From Pelagibius sp. Alg239-R121 (GTDB lineage Bacteria; Pseudomonadota; Alphaproteobacteria; Kiloniellales; Kiloniellaceae), in NCBI RefSeq assembly GCF_947331435.1, contig NZ_CAMZOF010000001.1, forward strand, positions 868,001 to 932,000: a stretch of 64,000 nucleotides of DNA. The letters are read 5' to 3'. The first letter of the stretch is position 1, and the number at the start of each line of letters is the position of its first letter. Shown in pieces: positions 27,330-35,725 of this stretch. The position numbers and the translations under genes were made by a program. The notes below the pieces were generated by a model. The model had not been told where the DNA came from. It made no database searches and saw nothing but the letters and a program-made list of their open reading frames with translations.

Positions 27330-27556
27330 GCCTTGTCTTACCTTGTCGCCATGGTTTTGCCGCGGCGCGTCGCGGCCGCTCTAAGGGATACCTTTATTCC
27401 GGATTGCATCGCCGCGCCATGCTTATCGCCGCAGTGCAAAAAACGCGGCATCATACTCAAGCGCCAGCCGGGGCTCAAGATGGTCTCTGCCGCGGCGTTC
27501 GGACGGCGCTTGCCAAGCGCCCGTTGTCATGTCACCTGTTGAACAAGTTCAACTTC

Positions 27557-27610
27557 TTAGGGCGCCTTCGTTCTTGATTGGATCGATCAAGAACGTAAAC
27601 CGTCCTCTAA
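27557..27610 (+). repeat. Dispersed palindromic repeat, copy 5 (perfect 10 bp arms)
   Basis: TTAGGGCG...GTCCTCTAA with inner arms CGTTCTTGAT and ATCAAGAACG, a perfect 10 bp inverted repeat. It lies in the spacer between scoA and the divergent aminotransferase gene, ending 18 bases before the aminotransferase start. The rest of the 27330-27628 spacer holds no visible gene. Confidence 0.85.
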
Positions 27611-27628
27611 CACTCTATTGGTTTCCCC

Positions 27629-28888
27629 ATGCCTATTACTGAACTGAACACCTCCTTTTACAATGGCCCTCTCTACTCGGCCGATGGCGGCGCCGGCTCC
27701 GCGCGCCCGGCACCGACGGGTTTCCCGGCAACGATCCGGCCGGAGGTTGCGGAACTGGAAAGCTCCAAGATCGTCGAGCTCTGGAAGATGGGTTTCGGCG
27801 TCGACAATCTGATCCCCCTCTGGGTTGGGGAAGGCAACGAAACCACACCGGATTTCATTACCGATGCCGCCCACACCGCGTTGAAAAGCGGGGTCTGCTT
27901 TTACAGTCAGAAACGCGGTCTGCCGGAACTGCGTCAGGAACTCGCAGCCTATATGCAGCGGACGTTCGAGACCCCGGTCGATGTTGAGCGGATGACTGTG
28001 ACCTCGGCGGGGATGAACGGCATCATGCTGGTGGTTCAGGCGGTGGCGGGGCTCGGTGATAATGTCGTTTGTGTTACACCGGGTTGGCCCAATGTGGTCG
28101 GTGCGATAGAGATTATGGGCGCAGAGGCGCGCAAAGTAAGTCTGGATCAAAGTGACGAAGGGGGGTTCATTCTGGACCTCGAGCGGCTCTTTGCCAGTTG
28201 CGACGAACGCACGCGCGCGATCTTCGTGGTTTCGCCTAGCAACCCGACCGGTTGGATGATCACACCGGAAGAACAAAGAGCGGTTTTGGAATTCTGCCGC
28301 GCCCGTGGGATTTGGCTCGTGGCTGACGAAGTCTACCATCGCTTTGTCTACGAGCAGGAGGTGGCGAACTCGTTTCTGCAAATCGCCGAGCCCGAGGATG
28401 CCCTTATCGTGGTCAATAGCTTCTCCAAGTCTTGGGCTATGACAGGATGGCGCCTGGGCTGGCTCACTCACCCTGCAAGCCTGGGACCGGTACTGGACAA
28501 CCTGATCGAATTCAATACTTCGGGTGCGCAAGGTTTTCTGCAGCACGGCTGTATTGCCGCCCTGAGGGAGGGCGAAGATTTTGTGAAACAGACTGTCGAT
28601 CGCTGCCGCCAGGGCCGCGACCTCGTCTTTCAACGTTTGTCTGCTTTACCGACAGTGCGGGCCACCTGTCCGAAGGGTGCGTTCTATTTCTTTTTTGCGG
28701 TCGAAGGCTTGACCGACAGTCTGAATGCAGCCAAGAAAATTTTACATGAGACAGGAGTCGGATTGGCCCCAGGTTCTGCCTTTGGGCCGGGTGGGGAAGG
28801 TAACTTCCGGCTGTGTTATGCGGGCACATTGGACCGACTGTCGGAGGCTATGGACCGCCTTGAGCCCGTGCTGCGGAAACCACTTTAA
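27629..28888 (+). CDS. PLP-dependent aminotransferase (aspartate aminotransferase family, class I/II)
   Basis: A 419-residue fold-type I aminotransferase. Visible are NPTGWMI (PLP-binding Asn), DEVYHRFVYE (Asp and Tyr contacting the cofactor), the Schiff-base lysine in NSFSKSWAMTGWRLGW and the substrate carboxylate-binding Arg in GNFRLCYAG. The N-terminal 60 residues precede the usual fold start. The amino donor cannot be told from sequence. The ribosome-binding site is weak. Confidence 0.93.
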   Translation: MPITELNTSFYNGPLYSADGGAGSARPAPTGFPATIRPEVAELESSKIVELWKMGFGVDNLIPLWVGEGNETTPDFITDAAHTALKSGVCFYSQKRGLPELRQELAAYMQRTFETPVDVERMTVTSAGMNGIMLVVQAVAGLGDNVVCVTPGWPNVVGAIEIMGAEARKVSLDQSDEGGFILDLERLFASCDERTRAIFVVSPSNPTGWMITPEEQRAVLEFCRARGIWLVADEVYHRFVYEQEVANSFLQIAEPEDALIVVNSFSKSWAMTGWRLGWLTHPASLGPVLDNLIEFNTSGAQGFLQHGCIAALREGEDFVKQTVDRCRQGRDLVFQRLSALPTVRATCPKGAFYFFFAVEGLTDSLNAAKKILHETGVGLAPGSAFGPGGEGNFRLCYAGTLDRLSEAMDRLEPVLRKPL

Positions 28889-29106
28889 CAATCGTGGGTT
28901 AACGGGCTGAAAAACCGCCGATTTTTGGTTAAGATTTCGTCGAGATACGCTATGCAAAAACAACATGGCGAACCTGTCGATTCGGCATTGGTGCGTTGGT
29001 CAAAGCAGACTTAATTGGGGGGCAACAACAGTTTCAATTTACGTTTCAACCTGGCCCCAGATGTTCACCGATCGTGCGGTGCAGGCCACTCAGAAGGACC
29101 AGTACC

Positions 29107-29298
29107 ATGGCGGAGTACAACTTCGTTGTCGACAGCACCATGCCCGGCTTGTGCGCAAGCGATCTGACTCGGCGCAGCGGTCAAGCTTTGGAAGCGTCAT
29201 ATTCCAGCACTGCTCCGGCAGCGCGGAAATCACGCTGGTCCAGGATTTCCGACCTTCGTATCCTTAAGGATCTTGGGCTGGACCGTAGCGCCTGCTAA
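29107..29298 (+). CDS. Small DUF1127-like protein
   Basis: A 63-residue ORF, starting with ATG after AGAAGGA at a proper spacing and followed within 20 bases by a strong terminator. Its C-terminus ISDLRILKDLGLDRSAC resembles the DUF1127 signature L.DL....L.D.G..R in alphaproteobacterial small proteins (YjiS-like), some of which affect RNA or phosphate regulation. The N-terminal half is unlike typical DUF1127 and lacks its Arg-rich helix. The homology call is tentative, but the gene itself is well supported by its signals. Confidence 0.65.
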   Translation: MAEYNFVVDSTMPGLCASDLTRRSGQALEASYSSTAPAARKSRWSRISDLRILKDLGLDRSAC

Positions 29299-29318
29299 CT
29301 GCAAAACATCATCCTATC

Positions 29319-29352
29319 GAAAAGGGGTGGCCTTAACAGGCTGCCCCTTTTT
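29319..29352. terminator. Bidirectional rho-independent terminator
   Basis: AAAAGGGGTGGCC (29320-29332) pairs with GGCTGCCCCTTTT (29339-29351) with two G-T wobbles and a six-base loop, followed by TTT. A-runs and T-runs flank both sides. It ends the small DUF1127-like gene and abuts the stop of the leftward hydrolase gene. Confidence 0.92.
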
Positions 29353-30242
29353 CATTTAGCACGCGAAGCCGAGAAGAATTCTAACAGTGCTTTTGCACAG
29401 TCTTCCGGCTGTTCTTCCGCCAGGAAGTGACCGCAGTCGAGTGCTACTTCTGTGACCGCCTCTGTCCAAGTTCGCCAGGTATCGGCCGGTGTGCTGTCTT
29501 GCGTGGTAAAGTAGCCGCGGCCCCAGATAACAAGCGTGCGACAGGCGATACGCCGGCCTGCGATCCGGTCTGCGCGGTCGTGCTCGAGGTCCTGACTTGC
29601 GCCTGCGCGATAGTCGGCGCAGGTGGCCGCAATGACCGAGGCTTTGTGGAACTGGCTGAGATACTGATCAACAGCCATGGGGTCGAGACTGTTGCCGTCT
29701 TGTTTCCAGCGATCCAGCAAATGTTTGATGTAAAAGTCAGGATCACTGCCGATCATACGTTCGGGGAGTGGCGCTGGCTGGGCGAGAAAAGGCCAGTGAT
29801 AGGCTTCGATTGCCTGTTTCCAATCCATGGCCTCCCAAACCTCAAGCGTTGGCACGATGTCGAGAGCCGCCAGGCGTTCGACGCGCTGCGGGTGGTCCAG
29901 TGCCAGGCGGTAAGCCACACGCCCGCCCCGGTCGTGGCCGGCAAGCTGAAAGCGCTCGTGACCCAATTCCACCATCAATTCGACCATGATCTTTGCAGTT
30001 GTCCGTTTGGCGTAATTCTGATGCTCGGGGTCGGGTTCCGGACCGATGCTGTCGCCATAGCCGGGCAGGTCGGGAACGATCAGCTGGAAGTGCTTGGCGA
30101 GAATCGGAGCAACTGCATGCCAGGCGGCATGGGTTTGCGGATATCCATGCAACAGCAGCAGAGGTGGACCTTCCCCCCCAATTCTGAGGTTGATGATGCA
30201 ATCGCCGATCGGGATTTGCCGCGTTTTGAAGCCGTCAAACAT
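29352..30242 (-). CDS. Alpha/beta hydrolase, haloacetate/haloalkane dehalogenase-like
   Basis: A 296-residue alpha/beta hydrolase. The nucleophile elbow reads AGHDRGGRVAYRLALDHP, with Asp as nucleophile instead of Ser, and is followed by a cap domain containing PERMIGSDPDFYIKHLL. The catalytic His is in DCGHFLAEEQP. The GHDRGxR elbow with this cap pattern is that of fluoroacetate/haloacetate dehalogenases and epoxide hydrolases, so the true substrate is uncertain. The ATG at 30242 has GGAG upstream; an in-frame codon at 30275 lies in the operator and is unlikely. Divergent from the CGNR regulator gene. Confidence 0.88.
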   Translation of the reverse strand: MFDGFKTRQIPIGDCIINLRIGGEGPPLLLLHGYPQTHAAWHAVAPILAKHFQLIVPDLPGYGDSIGPEPDPEHQNYAKRTTAKIMVELMVELGHERFQLAGHDRGGRVAYRLALDHPQRVERLAALDIVPTLEVWEAMDWKQAIEAYHWPFLAQPAPLPERMIGSDPDFYIKHLLDRWKQDGNSLDPMAVDQYLSQFHKASVIAATCADYRAGASQDLEHDRADRIAGRRIACRTLVIWGRGYFTTQDSTPADTWRTWTEAVTEVALDCGHFLAEEQPEDCAKALLEFFSASRAK

Positions 30243-30255
30243 TCCGGGATCTCCA

Positions 30256-30300
30256 GTGTTATGCAATGGAACCATCTATACTGGTTCCATTGCATAACAC
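30256..30300. promoter_or_regulatory. Perfect 19 bp inverted repeat, operator between hydrolase and CGNR regulator genes
   Basis: GTGTTATGCAATGGAACCA (30256-30274) and its exact complement TGGTTCCATTGCATAACAC (30282-30300) flank the seven bases tctatac. The site sits between the hydrolase start at 30242 and the CGNR protein start at 30325. TATACT in the spacer resembles a -10 element. A dyad of this length and perfection is very likely the binding site of the adjacent CGNR regulator. Confidence 0.85.
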
Positions 30301-30324
30301 TGCGGAACCGGTTAAACAAGTTCT

Positions 30325-30930
30325 ATGGCTACGAACACCACTCCTGCGGACACCAATCCTGTTGATCTGACGTTTCGTTTCGATTCCGGCCGTCTTTGTC
30401 TGAACGTCGTGGCAAGCGTTGGCGGCAGATCGAAGGAACGGCTTGAGCGCTGGCCTGAACCAGAAGACCTTGGGCGCTGGTGCGTCGAATCCGGCCTACT
30501 GGAGGAAGCACCAAGCGTCACTTCCAGTGAACTTGTGGCCGCGCGGGCGCTCAGAGAAGCGATCTATCGTCTGGTTCAGGCCGCACGTGAAGAGCGACAG
30601 GCCGCCCACGAAGATATCAGCCTGCTGAACGAATGGGCGGCACGAGCATCGTTGGTGCCTGAACTGGCACCGAATGGCCGCCACCTGTTCTGGCGGGCTG
30701 AAGCGCCACTCCAAGCGGTTCTGGCGTCCGTTGCACGAGACGCAGTGGACCTGATGGCGGGTGAACTCATCGGACGGATCCGAGAATGTGCGGAAGACAG
30801 CTGCTCAGTCCTCTTTATCGACGCTTCAAGGCCTGGAAAGCGCCGATGGTGTTCCATGAACCGCTGTGGCAATCGCGTAAAAAAGCAGGCTTTCAGAAAA
30901 CGGCAGAGGGCAGCAGAAGCCAGCACTTAA
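30325..30930 (+). CDS. CGNR zinc-finger transcriptional regulator (ABATE domain)
   Basis: A 201-residue protein with an N-terminal ABATE domain (residues about 8-130, beginning FRFDSGRLCLNVVASVGG) and a C-terminal CGNR zinc finger: CAEDSCSVLFID, then RRWCSMNRCGNRVKKQAFRKR. The family is believed to sense stress ligands and regulate transcription, usually of neighbouring hydrolase or detoxification genes. It faces the dehalogenase-like gene across the 45 bp perfect dyad, which fits a local repressor. No strong ribosome-binding site is visible. Confidence 0.9.
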   Translation: MATNTTPADTNPVDLTFRFDSGRLCLNVVASVGGRSKERLERWPEPEDLGRWCVESGLLEEAPSVTSSELVAARALREAIYRLVQAAREERQAAHEDISLLNEWAARASLVPELAPNGRHLFWRAEAPLQAVLASVARDAVDLMAGELIGRIRECAEDSCSVLFIDASRPGKRRWCSMNRCGNRVKKQAFRKRQRAAEAST

Positions 30931-30945
30931 AAGGGCTGGTTTCGA

Positions 30946-31443
30946 TCAGACCGTGTCTTGGGTGTTAATGAAGCGGCTCATTCGTTCGAGAAAGCCCGGC
31001 ATGCCGTCATGAATGTAGTCAATGACGGAGCAGCCGTATTGTGCTGCCGCCTCTTCGTTGCGGCGCCAGTCAGGCACCACTTCCCAGACATCGCGCAAGG
31101 CTTCTTCGGTGCCATAGGCCACTTCGCTGAAGAGCGGCAGGCGCCGTCCGAAGTTGCGCTCGATCAACTCCCGATGCTCCATACCCATGGCCACAGGAAG
31201 TTCCGCTGCATCCAGTAATGCCGGTGTTAGTTGGGTTGGCCGATGTGCCGAAATGTCGATGCCTTTGCTGCGCAGGTGGTCCCGGACGAAGCCGATAATC
31301 TCGTGCGTTGCTTCGTTGAGTCCCGCAGAAGCGACGGCAATGGTGGTGTCCTCGGCGATATGTGCCTTGAGAGCATATTCCGCGCTCATACTGCGAAAGA
31401 TATTGCCGCTGCAGATGAAGAGAACGCTTTGGCGCGCGTACAT
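30946..31443 (-). CDS. LMW phosphotyrosine phosphatase / arsenate reductase-like protein
   Basis: A 165-residue protein of the LMW-PTP superfamily. The P-loop is CSGNIFRS, matching CX5R but with Phe in the position usually held by Cys in LMW-PTPs. No canonical DPY acid loop is present; VVPDWRR is the likely equivalent. Substrate, arsenate or phosphotyrosine, is unresolved. The ATG at 31443 has a strong ribosome-binding site (CTGGAGGATCAA). It follows the methyltransferase gene by 16 bp and is the last gene of a likely four-gene operon. Confidence 0.85.
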   Translation of the reverse strand: MYARQSVLFICSGNIFRSMSAEYALKAHIAEDTTIAVASAGLNEATHEIIGFVRDHLRSKGIDISAHRPTQLTPALLDAAELPVAMGMEHRELIERNFGRRLPLFSEVAYGTEEALRDVWEVVPDWRRNEEAAAQYGCSVIDYIHDGMPGFLERMSRFINTQDTV

Positions 31444-31459
31444 TTGATCCTCCAGATAT

Positions 31460-32701
31460 TCAGTCTGGTTCAAATCGCAGCAATAGGTGATTGAAACCGT
31501 TCAGGACCTCATAGACCTGAGCGAATTGCTGATTGAAAGATGAGCGTTCGAGTCGGGCGTCCAAATTCGAGAGGCGTTCGAAAATCTTCGCGACTGAGGT
31601 CTTGCCGTCAATGCGTTCGACGATAGCGGCTGTCAACCGTGGGAGCTTAAAGCGCATCGGCAGACCATCGAGAGTGATGGTCAATACCGGATTTTTGCGT
31701 AGAGACCGTGTAAGTTCCGCGCTGTCGAGGCTAGAGAGAAACGGTATGGCGGCACCATCGGGATCGGGCGTAGCCATACAGTCATTTTGACGGCTGGCGT
31801 AGAAGACGTGAGTTTTAATATTGCCAGCCAGCTTCTCCGCGAAACTGGCCTGTTCCAGGCCGCTTTTGCCATCCAGCGCAGCGAGCAGCTTTGGATCTTT
31901 CAAATAGCTTTCCGGGCGGTAGCGAGCGGGTTCGATAAAGCTTACGAGATTCAGACCCGATGGTGAAACCAGCGCGGCCACCTCGTCCACACTATAGGCT
32001 CTGTCCTGGCTGTGTAATAGCAGATCGACCAGTTCGGCGGCGCTGCGTTTGTGGTCGCCCAGGAAGGGGTTCCGGCGCAGCCAATTGGTCGGCGGCAATG
32101 CTTCAAGCAGTCGCTCCGCCTGTTGAACGCGCGCCGTCAGAGGCAAATCACCACCAAGTGTCTTCAACATATCCTGGGCGGGATAGAGGCCACTGCGGCC
32201 GTAGGTGGCGTAGACCATCAAACCCATGCCGCCATCGTCTTTGAGGGCCTGCGTCAAAGCCGCTAAACCCCGTTCAGGTTGCTTCAGGTGATGCAGTACG
32301 CCGCAGCAGTCGATGTAGTCGAAAGGTTCCAAACCCAGTGTTGGCAGATCGAGCAGCGAACCATTGAGAAAGGTGATGTTGGTCAAACCGCGTACGGTCG
32401 CACGGGATTCAGCAATGGCACGAGACGCGCTGGAGAGGTCCAGGTAGACAACCTGGCCGCCTTGACCGCGGTCCATGAGTTGCTGGCCCAACATGATCGC
32501 GGCATCGCCGGTTCCGCCACCTGCGACCAATGCTCGAAATGGCTTGGAGAAGTTACGCCGCCCGGCAAAGAGATAGTGGTTGAGTTCGTCCAGATTACTT
32601 GGCGAGCCGGTAATGAGGCGCTTTTTCTCGTCCTGAGGATCCCTGCTTGGATAGGGGTAGGTTTCGTATTGATCCTGTACGCTGTCGGACATCTCGCCCA
32701 T
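31460..32701 (-). CDS. Class I SAM-dependent methyltransferase with C-terminal extension
   Basis: A 413-residue protein. The N-terminal half carries the Rossmann-type SAM-binding motif ALVAGGGTGDAAIMLG (residues about 56-72), then VYLDLSSASRAIA and the post-II motif FDYIDCCGVLHHL, which marks a type 11/12 methyltransferase. The C-terminal about 90 residues (VLTITLDGLPMRFKLPRLTA and on) look like a separate small winged-helix or PqqD-like domain; this is inference. Two ATGs nine bases apart can start it. The target molecule is unknown. It is 12 bp from the quinone reductase stop. Confidence 0.85.
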   Translation of the reverse strand: MGEMSDSVQDQYETYPYPSRDPQDEKKRLITGSPSNLDELNHYLFAGRRNFSKPFRALVAGGGTGDAAIMLGQQLMDRGQGGQVVYLDLSSASRAIAESRATVRGLTNITFLNGSLLDLPTLGLEPFDYIDCCGVLHHLKQPERGLAALTQALKDDGGMGLMVYATYGRSGLYPAQDMLKTLGGDLPLTARVQQAERLLEALPPTNWLRRNPFLGDHKRSAAELVDLLLHSQDRAYSVDEVAALVSPSGLNLVSFIEPARYRPESYLKDPKLLAALDGKSGLEQASFAEKLAGNIKTHVFYASRQNDCMATPDPDGAAIPFLSSLDSAELTRSLRKNPVLTITLDGLPMRFKLPRLTAAIVERIDGKTSVAKIFERLSNLDARLERSSFNQQFAQVYEVLNGFNHLLLRFEPD

Positions 32702-32713
32702 CCGGCTGAATGT

Positions 32714-33712
32714 TCAGGACCGGCCGGTCGTAAGGACAACCTTGCCGGTGGATTTTCTGGTTGTCAGCAACTCCATTGCTGCGGCCGTATCGGTCAGATC
32801 GTACTGATGTGATACCAATGGCGAGAGCTTGCCTGCCTCGAACCACTGCAGCAGTTCGACAAACTCCTCGCGCACCATATCAGGCGCATGTTTGCGGTAG
32901 GATCCCCAATAAAATCCGAGGGCTGCAATGTTTTTGACCAGCAAGTGGTTGGCAGGGATCTGCGGGACCCGTCCGCCTGCAAAGCCAATGACGACAATAC
33001 GCCCGGACCAAGCCGTGCAGCGGAGCGTCGCGTCGAACACGTCGCCGCCCACCGGATCGAAAACCACATCGGCACCGCGTCCATTGGTCAGTTCCTTGAC
33101 GCGGGCACGAATGTCTTCGCTGCGGTAATCGATGAGATAATCGGCACCGTGCTTGCGCGCCACCTCGAGCTTTTCCGCGCCTCCCGCAGTTGCGATGACT
33201 GTTGCGCCGAGCGCCTTTCCGACCTCTACGGCTGCCAGTCCGACGCCACCCGCCGCACCGTGTACCAGCAGCGTTTCACCGGCCTGCATTCGTGCCTGCC
33301 ATGTCAAGGCACCGTGAGCGGTGCCATAAGTGATGGGAAAACCCGCCGCAGTGGCGTAATCCATTGAATCCGGGATCGGGTGGACGTCGCTTGCTTTCGC
33401 AATCGCCGTATCCGCAAAGGCGCCGTGATCGGTAAGACAGAGCACGCGCTGACCTACTGCAATGCCACCAGCTTTGGTGCTGGTAATGTCAGCGCCAACC
33501 GCCTCGACCACACCGGCGCCTTCCAATCCGGGACTGAAGGGGAAGGGTGGCTTCTCCTGATATTTCCCTGCGATCATCAGGGTATCAGCAAAATTTACGC
33601 CGGCGGCATGGAGGGCGATCCGGACCTCATCCGGTGCGAGTTCCGGGAGAGCAGGCTCGCCAACGACCAACTCGTCCGCGGGGCCGAAACGATTGCAGAG
33701 GACTGCGCGCAT
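32714..33712 (-). CDS. NADPH:quinone oxidoreductase / zinc-free alcohol dehydrogenase-like
   Basis: A 332-residue MDR-superfamily reductase of the quinone oxidoreductase branch. Visible are the N-terminal RAVLCNRFGPADEL, the NADPH-binding VHGAAGGVGLAAVEVGKALGA, and the absence of catalytic zinc Cys ligands expected of alcohol dehydrogenases. The C-terminus VVLTTGR is family-typical. The ATG at 33712 has GGAG upstream; the in-frame extension to 33841 would overrun its promoter. It is the second gene in an apparent operon after the asparaginase gene. Confidence 0.92.
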   Translation of the reverse strand: MRAVLCNRFGPADELVVGEPALPELAPDEVRIALHAAGVNFADTLMIAGKYQEKPPFPFSPGLEGAGVVEAVGADITSTKAGGIAVGQRVLCLTDHGAFADTAIAKASDVHPIPDSMDYATAAGFPITYGTAHGALTWQARMQAGETLLVHGAAGGVGLAAVEVGKALGATVIATAGGAEKLEVARKHGADYLIDYRSEDIRARVKELTNGRGADVVFDPVGGDVFDATLRCTAWSGRIVVIGFAGGRVPQIPANHLLVKNIAALGFYWGSYRKHAPDMVREEFVELLQWFEAGKLSPLVSHQYDLTDTAAAMELLTTRKSTGKVVLTTGRS

Positions 33713-33767
33713 TGCGTTGAAATCTCCGAAAGCCAGATATTTGTGTGAGCTGCCCGTCTTTAGAAAA

Positions 33768-34856
33768 TCAAAAGGGCATTTTCTCTGCGGCGCGGACCTG
33801 GCCAATGGTCTTGCCGACCCTATTGAATAATGGCGGTTCAATCAGTTCGGCAAAACTCTTGGCCTGCGCGTCGCTCAGGATGCCGAGTTTGCGTAAGATC
33901 TGCCCGGTGACCACTTCCGCCGCGCGCGTTGCGCCGTCGTCAACCTTCAGGGCGAAGCCAAGTCCCAGTTCTGGAATGGCGCCGCAATAGACGCCTTCGG
34001 CACCGGTTTTTACGAGGGCGCGGCCACTTGTCGATTCCATGATGCGCGTACAGAAACGCGTGCTGCCGGCGACCATGACAGGTTCGGCGGCCATGGCACC
34101 GAGGATCTTCTTACAGGCGGCTTGCCGTGCTTCGGACTGTCCGGAGGGGTCCGCCATGCGGGCCATACCCAGGGCAATGTTTCCCAACGGAATGCCAATC
34201 ACCGGGATGCCGCAGCCATCAATGCCGCGTGGGGCGTCACCCAACTCAAGGCCGCACATGCTCTCCAGAACACCGAGAATACGCTGCTGAACCGGGTGTT
34301 CGTATTTGATGTAACCCTTGGTATCGACATCCAGGTGTTTGGCCAGGGTCAGAAAGCCCGTGTGCTTGCCGGAACAGTTATTGTGGGCTGCCGTTGGTTC
34401 TCCGCCGCTGCGCAACAGCGCGATCATGGAGGCCTCGTGATACGGCAGGTGGGCGCCGCATTCCAGGTCGGAAACACTGCAGCCTATGCGTGGAAGCCAG
34501 GCCCTAACAGTTTCGAGATGCCGGTCTTCGCCGTCGTGACTGGCGCAGGCAATCGAGATTTCGGCGTCGCTGAGGTTGAAGGCTTCAGCCGCGCCGGATT
34601 CGACCAGAGGAATGGCTTGCAGGGGTTTGACCGCCGAACGGCCATAAACCACCCGCTCAAAAGCACCCGATGAGAAAACCACACCGCCTTCTGAGTCGAC
34701 CACGGCCAACGAAGCGCGATGCCGGCTCTCAACCATCGAACCGCGCGTTACCTCGACCAGAATTGGGCTATCGGCATCTGCTTTGCCGTCAATTATGGAG
34801 CCGTCTGCCTGATTGCCATTCGCCGCAATGGAGTTCAATTTCGAAAGAGCTGTCAT
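33768..34856 (-). CDS. Rhizobial-type L-asparaginase (asparaginase II family, PF06089)
   Basis: A 362-residue enzyme of the asparaginase family found in Rhizobium etli and relatives, unrelated to E. coli AnsB. Landmarks are VEVTRGSMVESRHRASLAVVD, SAVKPLQAIPLVESG, NCSGKHTGFL and GCGIPVIGIPL. It deaminates asparagine to aspartate in the cytoplasm. The ATG at 34856 is used; the frame continues upstream to 35039 but would overlap the divergent methyltransferase gene. First gene of the leftward run ending with the phosphatase-like gene. Confidence 0.93.
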   Translation of the reverse strand: MTALSKLNSIAANGNQADGSIIDGKADADSPILVEVTRGSMVESRHRASLAVVDSEGGVVFSSGAFERVVYGRSAVKPLQAIPLVESGAAEAFNLSDAEISIACASHDGEDRHLETVRAWLPRIGCSVSDLECGAHLPYHEASMIALLRSGGEPTAAHNNCSGKHTGFLTLAKHLDVDTKGYIKYEHPVQQRILGVLESMCGLELGDAPRGIDGCGIPVIGIPLGNIALGMARMADPSGQSEARQAACKKILGAMAAEPVMVAGSTRFCTRIMESTSGRALVKTGAEGVYCGAIPELGLGFALKVDDGATRAAEVVTGQILRKLGILSDAQAKSFAELIEPPLFNRVGKTIGQVRAAEKMPF

Positions 34857-34998
34857 CGGATTGGTCTTAAATCGCTTTATGTTGTTCACAGAAAAGACCC
34901 TGGTCCCCTGAGCGGGTCTTTTGCCCGGTTTCCGTGCAGGTGCGTGCTTAGGGAAAGCAACTTGCCTTGCAGCCGCCGGGCATGCAAGTTTTCGCATC

Positions 34999-35592
34999 AT
35001 GCGTGGATATTTTGGAATTGGGGTTGAGGGAATCAGCAAACCGATGAATCTCGGTAATCTGATTCGATCAACTCATTCGTTTGGCGGCAGCTTCTTTTTT
35101 ACCATCGCGCCGGTGTTTAACGCGCGGCAGGTAAAGAATGCCGACACCTCGGACGCGGCCAAGACCATGCCGCTTTACACTTATGATTCGGTCGATGAAC
35201 TGATGTTGCCGCGCGGCTGTTCGCTGGTCGGCGTCGAGTTGACCGATGATGCGATTGCTTTGCCGTCATTCCGGCATCCGGCGGCCGCAGCCTATGTTCT
35301 TGGGCCCGAGAGGGGGAGTCTTTCGCCAGAGCTCCAGGCAGCTTGCGATCACATCGTAAAGATACCGATGAAGTTTTGCGTCAACGTAGGTACTGCCGGC
35401 GCTATCTTGATGTATGACCGGATGATCAGCTATGGGCGTTTTCCTGCACGTCCTGTCCATTCGCGCGCCGCGCCCGAACCTCTGCCGGAGCATGTTCAGG
35501 GCGGCCAGGTGCTGAGGAAAAAGAGGCGGGCGGAAGCTGAGGCGCAGCAAGATGAGAGGCTGCGGGAAGCGGCTGATCGGGATTCGGACTAA
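34999..35592 (+). CDS. TrmH/SpoU-family RNA 2'-O-methyltransferase
   Basis: A 197-residue SPOUT methyltransferase. The three family motifs are present: N.GN.IRS in PMNLGNLIRSTHSFG, GPERGSLS (motif 2), and IPMKFCVNVGTAGAILMYDR (motif 3 knot). Homologues methylate tRNA or rRNA ribose; the target here is unknown. A charged C-terminal tail (KKRRAEAEAQQDERLREAADRDSD) is typical of alphaproteobacterial members. The start at 34999 is the first ATG near the domain; the ribosome-binding site is weak. Divergent from the asparaginase gene. Confidence 0.9.
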   Translation: MRGYFGIGVEGISKPMNLGNLIRSTHSFGGSFFFTIAPVFNARQVKNADTSDAAKTMPLYTYDSVDELMLPRGCSLVGVELTDDAIALPSFRHPAAAAYVLGPERGSLSPELQAACDHIVKIPMKFCVNVGTAGAILMYDRMISYGRFPARPVHSRAAPEPLPEHVQGGQVLRKKRRAEAEAQQDERLREAADRDSD

Positions 35593-35684
35593 TCAGCGGG
35601 CGCTCTGCCGATCCATCGACAATAAGCTGAAAATATCCTGTGATTCGACCCTAGCTCATTTGGCTAGACCGGTTCTGCCAGGAA

Positions 35685-35711
35685 GACGGATCACCTATGG
35701 TGATTCCGTCC
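35685..35711. repeat. Near-perfect inverted repeat between convergent genes
   Basis: ACGGATCACC TAT GGTGATTCCGT, a ten-base stem with one bulged T, lies between the convergent RNA methyltransferase and anti-sigma genes. It lacks a T-run, so it may be a weak terminator or an operator. No other function is apparent. Confidence 0.45.
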
Positions 35712-35725
35712 AACCAGGCTCTACC

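Noticed and set aside
26061-27542. 493-residue plus-strand ORF opposite scoA/scoB
   Set aside because: It is antisense to two genes with unambiguous CoA-transferase motifs; composition and lack of domain indicate a shadow.
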